Assembly (NCBI GenBank): GCA_018662715.1 | Contig: JABJFP010000097.1 | Span: 1-11,849, forward strand | Reading direction: 5' to 3' | Source: Methanobacteriota archaeon | Lineage (GTDB): Archaea; Thermoplasmatota; Poseidoniia; Poseidoniales; Poseidoniaceae | Length of the DNA stretch: 11,849 bases | Shown here: positions 7,246-11,849 of the stretch, in pieces | Numbering within the stretch: position 1 is the first letter of the stretch | How the letters are laid out: every line of letters starts with the position of its first letter | Made by a program: the position numbers and the translations under genes | The notes under the pieces: generated by a model | Databases searched by the model: none | The model's input: only the letters and a program-made list of their open reading frames with translations | What the model was told of the DNA's origin: nothing

Positions 7246-8472
7246 TCAATCGTCGTATCGGTCGTTCTTCTTCGGTTGGAGGTCGTTTGGTCCCCGATTG
7301 TGAGCGTGCCCTGGGCGTTTTCCCTTTGCATGACGATAATTTGAGTCGTTGCTTTGTGGGCGTCGATTGTTATCACGACGGTCGCCGCCGCTACTGCGTC
7401 GGTCTCCACCTCGGTCTCCTCCACCGTATCCACCGCCGCCACTGCGTCGGTCTCCACCACGGTCTCCGCCACTGCGTCGGTCTCCACCTCGGTCTCCTCC
7501 GCCGTATCCACCGCCGCCACTGCGTCGGTCACCACCACGGTCTCCGCCTCGATTTCCTCCGCCGTATCCACCGCCGCCACTGCGTCGGTCTCCACCACGG
7601 TCTCCGCCACTGCGTCGGTCTCCACCTCGGTCTCCGCCTCGGTTTCCTCCGCCGTATCCACCGCCACCACTGCGTCGGTCTCCACCACGGTCTCCGCCAC
7701 GGTCTCCGCCTCGGTTTCCTCCGCCGTATCCACCGCCGCCACTGCGTCGGTCACCACCACGGTCTCCACCACGGTTTCCTCCACCGGATCGCCCACCACC
7801 GCCACCAGAGCGGGGTGCTTCACATCGGTTGCAGACTTGACGGAATGCGAAATTTGAGTTATTACACTCTCTGCATGTCCAATCATTATCGTTGTAAATT
7901 TCTTGCCGATTGTTTCCGCCACGTTGCTCGTATCGGCCACCATCTCGTTGTGGCCTTCGGTCCGAACGACCTCCGTTGTCCCGAGAACCTCCACCGCCAC
8001 CAGGACGAGGGGCTTCACATCGGTTGCATGCTTGCCTGAAGGCAAAGTTTGAATTGTTGCATTCTGGGCACGTCCAATCGTTATCGTTGAACGAGGAGCT
8101 TTGGTCTCTTCGGCCCCCACGGTCGCCGCGGTCATTGCGATTATCACGGCGAGAATCACCTCGACGATCATTACCACCTGAGCGGTCTCTAGAATCGCGT
8201 GAATCACGGCGGAATTTTTCTCGGTCTTGGCGTGGTTTTTTGGCCCGAATGGTAACATGAGAGCCCAAGAGGTCGTCAAGTTTGAGTTCTCGGTCAATGT
8301 GTCCGATGTGGGCCATTGGTTGATTGGTTGAACCCAAGACTCCGTCCACTTTTCCGACGTATGTTCCGTTCTCTGCAAGTACGAGAATTGCATCAAGTGA
8401 TGGGGAAGACCCCTCAAAGCGAACAAGCAGGCCACCTTCGTGACTTTGTGATTCAATCGTGCCGGTGAACAT
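7246..8472 (-). CDS. Gar1-like core fused to two RanBP2 zinc fingers and an RGG tail
   Basis: A 408-residue protein from ATG 8472 (TTG at 8487 would add five residues; GGGGAG lies 3 bases before the ATG). Residues 1-79 match the Gar1/H-ACA RNP barrel: GTIES..GGLLVRFEG, PSLDAILVLAENGTYVGKV, V-L-G-x-x-x-x-P, and DDLLGSHVTIRAKK. An Arg/Asp-rich linker (80-128) follows. Two RanBP2-type zinc fingers have the W-x-C-x2-C-x10-C-x2-C pattern: C135/C138/C149/C152 and C200/C203/C214/C217. Each carries NDWTC..CNNSNFAFRQ.CNRCEAPR, very like the GGU-binding fingers of FUS/EWS and ZRANB2. Residues 223-365 are RGG/GGD-R repeats with five GGGGYGGG units. The tail ends in a basic, polar segment. It is predicted to be a cytoplasmic RNA-binding protein, perhaps linked to pseudouridylation, rRNA maturation or condensate-like assemblies. 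The domain calls are from motifs; the function is inference. Confidence 0.85.
   Translation of the reverse strand: MFTGTIESQSHEGGLLVRFEGSSPSLDAILVLAENGTYVGKVDGVLGSTNQPMAHIGHIDRELKLDDLLGSHVTIRAKKPRQDREKFRRDSRDSRDRSGGNDRRGDSRRDNRNDRGDRGGRRDQSSSFNDNDWTCPECNNSNFAFRQACNRCEAPRPGGGGGSRDNGGRSDRRPQRDGGRYEQRGGNNRQEIYNDNDWTCRECNNSNFAFRQVCNRCEAPRSGGGGGRSGGGNRGGDRGGDRRSGGGGYGGGNRGGDRGGDRGGDRRSGGGGYGGGNRGGDRGGDRRSGGDRGGDRRSGGGGYGGGNRGGDRGGDRRSGGGGYGGGDRGGDRRSGGDRGGDRRSGGGGYGGGDRGGDRRSSGGDRRDNNRRPQSNDSNYRHAKGKRPGHAHNRGPNDLQPKKNDRYDD
7378..7809 (-). repeat. In-frame tandem repeat encoding the RGG/GGGGYGGG tail
   Basis: Degenerate units are built from Arg-Ser-Gly4-Tyr-Gly3-Asn/Asp-Arg plus variable numbers of Gly-Gly-Asp-Arg. 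Five Ser-Gly4-Tyr-Gly3 units are visible, with spacer lengths differing by multiples of a GGDR block (12 bases), the pattern expected from unequal crossing-over or slippage that preserves frame. At DNA level the plus strand repeats 'ccaccgccgccactgcgtcg' and 'tccaccacggtctccgcc'-like blocks. Confidence 0.9.
7810..7893 (-). other. RanBP2-type zinc finger 2
   Basis: Encodes NDNDWTCRECNNSN..., with cysteines C200, C203, C214 and C217 (numbered from ATG 8472). It is a near-duplicate of finger 1 (only Pro/Arg and Ala/Val differences within the core), so it arose by internal duplication. Both fingers are directly followed by a Gly-rich run. Confidence 0.85.
8005..8085 (-). other. RanBP2-type zinc finger 1
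   Basis: Encodes FNDNDWTCPECNNSN..., with cysteines C135, C138, C149 and C152. The conserved Trp before the first Cys, the Asn-Asn after the second Cys and the Arg before the third Cys match the family positions used by ZRANB2/FUS fingers to bind single-stranded GGU RNA. Confidence 0.85.
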
Positions 8473-8520
8473 GGTCTCCCCGTTCAAAACCCACAGCCTT
8501 CTCCTTTTGGTTGTGCCGGT

Positions 8521-10470
8521 TCATTCATCGATACGGCGACCTAGAAGAGCCGCGATACCAATCATGGACAAAACAGCGAGCATTGATAGGGATGGCAGGG
8601 CACTGTCTTCGGCCGTATCAACGATGACTGTGGTGTCTTCTTGAAGGTCCGGGAGGTTAACCCCAACGTTGAGACTTGTGCTTGCTCCAGACTCGTCTGT
8701 CGCAGTGATGATGACATCGTATGTTTCCAGTCCATTCGCCATGCATATAGCGATCGAGACATCGACACGCCAATTGATGTTGTCCTGAATAAATCCAGAT
8801 GTTTCTGCCCCACAGATCGTGAGGGACAATGTAACTGCTTCAGAGTCGGGGTCATTTGCTAGGCCTATCAATTCAAATTGAATGCCGCTTGCATCCCATG
8901 TTGCATTGTTTCCATCAAAGTTGACGGCTACTGAAAGTACAGGCGCCGAGTTCGGTTTGAATACACCAAGGTCAACGATGAATGAATACGGTAGCATGTT
9001 CGAAGCCTGTACCACTCCGCCAATAGAGAAGCTTCCTGGGCGAATACCTTCCAATGTAAGCGTGATGTCGGATGGTGCACCTGCTACGGTTCCTGAAGCA
9101 TCGCCTGCCGCCTCAAAGGTCCCCTGCATTGCATAAGGATAGACGATGAATTGGTCTATGAAATCTGTAGGAGTTACGGTCATCACTGCAGATTTACCAT
9201 CCTCGCTTACAACTGCGGTTGAAGTGAAGAGGGTTCCAAACGTCCACATTCTGGTGTTGTTTTCGTCAGTTGCGCCAAGTGGGTCAACCGGGTGGCATGT
9301 TGCTGTTGAACTCGTTGAACTCTCGGGTTGTGTCACAAAGAAATCTCCAAGGACATTGGTGGAAATACTCCATCCCTCTGCATCAAAAGTGCAATCCAGA
9401 GACCATCCGTCATCATCGCTGGCCCATTGGTTTCCAACCTCTGCCTCAGCGAACATGGTAGTTCCACCGTTGGTTCCAATCCGTGTTCCGTTTTCGGGGA
9501 CAGCACTGGTCCAGACAGGAACATCGTTCACCTCAGGGACTTCGGTTGTGAAGTCCATGAAGATATTACAAATCAAGTCCCATTGAGTCCGGTCAAAGGA
9601 CACCAATTGTGTCAGTTGAAGTGCGCCGTCGGGTAAGTATGTGGATGAAGGTGTACCGATGTTATCGCAGGTGTCGCCGCTATCAGGAGCGTTGTCTGTT
9701 GTTCGGAAATCATACATTCGCAGTCCTGACAACACCGGGAAGGTGACCACCAATGCTGCATTGCTCATGTTGGTGATGTTGAGGCCGATGGTGAAATTTG
9801 AAACTCCTTGGTTGTTGAGTTGGTCCCAACGAACGTTGTTACTTTGTCCGTCCGCCAAACCAAGACTGATTTCCATGTCATCAGTTACCGAAACTGGAAC
9901 CTCTTTACAGTCCTGTGCAGCACCAAAATTCGTACAGGTTCGAGCCTCTTGGTGTTCTTGAGGAACGAGATTCACTTCATCCAAACCGATTCCATCTTCT
10001 ACGAATTCAAAATCATTCCAGTCCACTCCACCGGAGTGAGGAGTTCCTTCACGCATTCCGAGACGAGTTTCCATGTCAGCGATGCACTTTGGGCCAATGC
10101 TCCGTACTGCATCTCGCTCGTCGGTGCTGATCCAGTCGTTTCCACCGCCTGGCAGACCTTCGAATAAACCGTCAAGGTTGTCTCGTACGATAGGGGAGTT
10201 GGATCCGTTCACCCATGCATTAGCAAACATATCGCCGGTTGCCCAGTCATCAAACACTTCAAGTTCAAACAGAGCAAAATCGTACTCAAAGAGGTCTTCA
10301 AAGGTGTATCCACTGCAATCAACATCCAATGTATCTTGCCGCCCTTCAGCGTTCATGGGGTCGGATTCATCGCTAAGATTGGTGCTCATTGCGGGCCCCA
10401 TCACACTGGAAATCATCAAGAAAACAAGCGTTAGGGCGGTCAGATGAAGCGCTGAGAATAGGCGTGTCAT
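8521..10470 (-). CDS. Secreted surface protein with C-terminal membrane anchor
   Basis: A 649-residue protein. ATG at 10470 has GGAG 4 bases upstream. A signal peptide spans residues 1-28 (basic MTR, hydrophobic LHLTALTLVFLMISSVMG). Residues 55-195 form an acidic, Trp-containing module with EF-hand-like features (GGGNDWISTDERDAV at 108-122; GGVDWNDFEFVEDG at 147-160). Beta-rich, cysteine-containing domains follow (about 195-500), then an Ig/cadherin-like domain at 505-608 (APVLSVAVNF; NDPDSEAVTLSLTICG). Near the end is LPSLSM, a hydrophobic helix (about 628-643) and Arg-Arg-Ile-Asp-Glu, a layout similar to CTERM-type sorting signals or a simple tail anchor. Several N-glycosylation sequons are present (N31, N88, N225, N231, N327, N522). 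It is an extracellular anchored protein of unknown ligand. The ABC permease ends 46 bases upstream, so co-transcription is possible. Confidence 0.88.
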   Translation of the reverse strand: MTRLFSALHLTALTLVFLMISSVMGPAMSTNLSDESDPMNAEGRQDTLDVDCSGYTFEDLFEYDFALFELEVFDDWATGDMFANAWVNGSNSPIVRDNLDGLFEGLPGGGNDWISTDERDAVRSIGPKCIADMETRLGMREGTPHSGGVDWNDFEFVEDGIGLDEVNLVPQEHQEARTCTNFGAAQDCKEVPVSVTDDMEISLGLADGQSNNVRWDQLNNQGVSNFTIGLNITNMSNAALVVTFPVLSGLRMYDFRTTDNAPDSGDTCDNIGTPSSTYLPDGALQLTQLVSFDRTQWDLICNIFMDFTTEVPEVNDVPVWTSAVPENGTRIGTNGGTTMFAEAEVGNQWASDDDGWSLDCTFDAEGWSISTNVLGDFFVTQPESSTSSTATCHPVDPLGATDENNTRMWTFGTLFTSTAVVSEDGKSAVMTVTPTDFIDQFIVYPYAMQGTFEAAGDASGTVAGAPSDITLTLEGIRPGSFSIGGVVQASNMLPYSFIVDLGVFKPNSAPVLSVAVNFDGNNATWDASGIQFELIGLANDPDSEAVTLSLTICGAETSGFIQDNINWRVDVSIAICMANGLETYDVIITATDESGASTSLNVGVNLPDLQEDTTVIVDTAEDSALPSLSMLAVLSMIGIAALLGRRIDE

Positions 10471-10516
10471 GCTACTCCGTGTACTTTGGACTTCATAGAC
10501 AATTGCCTTTCATCCA

Positions 10517-11347
10517 TCACGGAACAAGGCCTTCCATGCGCCGATGGAGCATCCACCACGGTACAATTGTCCATACCGCAGCGCCGAACCAAGCCTGCCA
10601 TGCTGAAATCCCTCTGTCAACGGTAGGGAGTTGCGTCTCAAGCAAGTGATGGTAAACACCGTTGGGTGAGAGGAGGTCGAGTGCACCTTCAAGCGCTACC
10701 CATGTCGGGTCGTTAGACTCACCAATGGCAACTCCAGAGGCGTAGGCCACCATAGTGGTCACCAACGCCCAAAGGAACGTGAAGAAAAACCACACCCCGA
10801 TTCCGAAGGCAACGGCTGTTCCTTGTTCTTTGGCCGAGGTAGATGCGAGAAGTGCAAAAAGCGTGTACCAAAGAAGAATAAGACCTGTAGAGAGTAGATA
10901 CACCAGCGTTTCAACCACACTTGGCCATTCTGACATTCGGTATCTGACGATAACAAGGCATACCAGCATCAAGGCGTAAACAGGGAGCGCGATGGCTTGC
11001 CAGTGTCCTAAAATCAACGCCGTTGCTTGATGCTTACGCGGCATTGGTTGAGCAAGGCGTATCTCAAGCATTCCGCTAGAGCGGTCACGGCTGATGCCAT
11101 CGAAGGATAACAATACCGCGCACATCGTTGCCCCAAATACCACCCCTAGGGACGCATAGAACAGAACCTCCATCGGTGTTGAGGGTTGGTGACCTCCTGG
11201 AAGAAGAATTTCAGGATCGGAGAAGCCCCACGCCATCCCTGGAAGGAAAAGTATGAGAATCGGGAGCATGATCTTCAAGCGGATTCCAAACAATTGACGG
11301 TCGCGAATGCGTTGACTCATGCGCCATATACGGCCCCGGTCACTCAT
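10517..11347 (-). CDS. ABC-2 type transporter permease
   Basis: A 276-residue membrane subunit of an ABC exporter, with six predicted helices at about 24-42, 60-82, 110-134, 146-169, 177-202 and 250-267. The cytoplasmic stretch after helix 2 (FDGISRDRSSGMLEIRLAQP, then MPR) matches the ABC-2 family pattern of an acidic/Arg-rich 'D-x-x-R-D-x-x-x-G-x-L-x-x-x-L-x-x-P-x-x-R' loop that contacts the ATPase. The start is set at ATG 11347 because GGAGG lies 9 bases upstream and the ATG overlaps the stop of the ATPase gene by 8 bases, the usual coupled arrangement. GTG at 11368 is an alternative start seven residues longer. The substrate is not deducible; relatives export drugs, peptides, lipids or nos-cluster substrates. 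Confidence 0.85.
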   Translation of the reverse strand: MSDRGRIWRMSQRIRDRQLFGIRLKIMLPILILFLPGMAWGFSDPEILLPGGHQPSTPMEVLFYASLGVVFGATMCAVLLSFDGISRDRSSGMLEIRLAQPMPRKHQATALILGHWQAIALPVYALMLVCLVIVRYRMSEWPSVVETLVYLLSTGLILLWYTLFALLASTSAKEQGTAVAFGIGVWFFFTFLWALVTTMVAYASGVAIGESNDPTWVALEGALDLLSPNGVYHHLLETQLPTVDRGISAWQAWFGAAVWTIVPWWMLHRRMEGLVP

Positions 11348-11849
11348 CTTCCTCAACCTCCGGAACACGCATTGGAAGCATTGCGGAAGAACCTACCTCC
11401 AAAGAAATATCTTCAACCTCCATACCGGTTGCAGCACAGAGCAATTCAACTAAATTCGGAGCAACCGGCGACCAAGAGGTGACGGTTGCAGAAGCCATGA
11501 GTGAATGCAGTACTGCTTCAGCTTGTCCGCGGAAAACGAAGGACCATCCGTTCTCATCGTCTTCAAAATCAAGGTGTTCATGCTCAATATCGGAGAGTAT
11601 GGAGGCGATATCTATCGCGCCCTTGCCCTGAATTCGGTACCGATTTGAGAGGTTGAGACGGCGCTCTACTTCCTCCAAGTTACCTTCATCCAATAACTGA
11701 CCACGGTGCAAGAGAGCGATTCGGTCGATGAGTTGGTCCAACTGAGCAACCATGTGCGATGAAATAACTACGGCCACTCCTTTGCTTGCAAGACGTTTGA
11801 CAAGTTGAGTAAAGGCTTCAGCAGCCACAGGGTCAAGGCCGTTAAACGG
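11340..11849 (-). CDS. ABC transporter ATP-binding protein, 5' partial
   Basis: The C-terminal 169 residues are visible; the gene enters from the right edge. The first residues, PFNGLDPVAAEAF, are the end of Walker B and the D-loop (normally DEPFNGLDP). The H-switch His is in VAVVISSHMVAQLDQL, followed by IALLHRGQLLDEG, typical of CcmA/NatA-type exporter ATPases. After the nucleotide-binding domain comes a roughly 100-residue regulatory tail whose PNLVELLCAATGMEVED corresponds to the common 'PSLEEVFL' C-terminal motif, then an acidic end (EVEEDE). The GTG at 11828 is internal, not a start. Walker A and the signature motif lie outside the window. It is paired with the overlapping permease to make an exporter. 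Confidence 0.88.
   Translation of the reverse strand, partial: PFNGLDPVAAEAFTQLVKRLASKGVAVVISSHMVAQLDQLIDRIALLHRGQLLDEGNLEEVERRLNLSNRYRIQGKGAIDIASILSDIEHEHLDFEDDENGWSFVFRGQAEAVLHSLMASATVTSWSPVAPNLVELLCAATGMEVEDISLEVGSSAMLPMRVPEVEEDE
11357..11361 (-). promoter_or_regulatory. Ribosome binding site of the ABC permease
   Basis: A full GGAGG core on the minus strand lies 9 bases before ATG 11347, inside the last codons of the ATPase gene. It fixes the permease start and indicates translational coupling. Confidence 0.7.

Noticed and set aside
7378..7809. Repeat array resembling a CRISPR
   Set aside because: The units are degenerate, have no unique spacers, vary in 12-base steps and encode RGG repeats in frame.
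7287..8039. Plus-strand open frames rich in His/Arg/Leu, Pro/Arg/Ser or Ala/Thr/Val/Ser across the repeat
   Set aside because: These are low-complexity translations of the antisense of the RGG repeat, with no independent start signal or domain.
7227..8456. A 409-codon open frame on the minus strand (Glu/Thr/Ala/Val-rich) overlapping the zinc-finger gene
   Set aside because: It lacks the zinc-finger and Gar1-like motifs and is open because the repeat DNA has no stop codons in several frames. It is a shadow of the 7246-8472 gene.
9146..9586. Plus-strand 146-codon ORF opposite the surface protein
   Set aside because: It is antisense to a protein with a signal peptide, sequons and an Ig-like domain, with no supporting start signal.

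Overview
This window looks like a piece of a marine planktonic archaeon, most likely Marine Group II (Candidatus Poseidoniales, Thermoplasmatota) or a close relative. The grounds are very large, acidic secreted multidomain proteins, a single-pass C-terminal anchor followed by a Q/A/Y-rich cytoplasmic tail with 'QGY' repeats, a Gar1-like (H/ACA RNP) domain, TTG starts, and tightly packed genes. The lineage is inferred from protein style, not from a marker gene.

Layout. Positions 1-5789 (+) hold the 3' part of one giant surface protein that is open at the left edge. It reads, in order: FG-GAP/VCBS blades, two immune-inhibitor-A/MAM-like jelly rolls with spacer beta domains (an EF-hand loop lies in the second), a glutamine-amidotransferase-like domain without a nucleophile cysteine, PKD/Ig-like domains, a transmembrane helix and a tail with two copies of a UBA-like motif. 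Positions 5790-6192 are a roughly 400 bp convergent interval with no confident gene, but with small ORFs that may be one frameshifted gene.

Positions 6193-11849 hold five genes on the minus strand, read from right to left: the C-terminal part of an ABC transporter ATPase (cut by the right edge), its six-helix ABC-2 permease (overlapping), a secreted and C-terminally anchored surface protein, a Gar1-like/RanBP2-zinc-finger/RGG-repeat protein, and a TPR protein with two membrane helices. Spacing is an 8-base overlap, then 46, 48 and 15 bases with the starts chosen here, so the five could be one transcript. The ATPase and permease clearly form one exporter. A shared function for the other three is not evident.

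The most striking gene is at 7246-8472. It joins a Gar1-like RNA-protein core to two FUS/ZRANB2-type RanBP2 zinc fingers and a long RGG/GGGGYGGG tail. Known archaeal Gar1 proteins are short and lack GAR tails, while eukaryotic GAR1 has them, so this looks like an archaeal counterpart of eukaryotic nucleolar/FET-type RNA-binding architecture.
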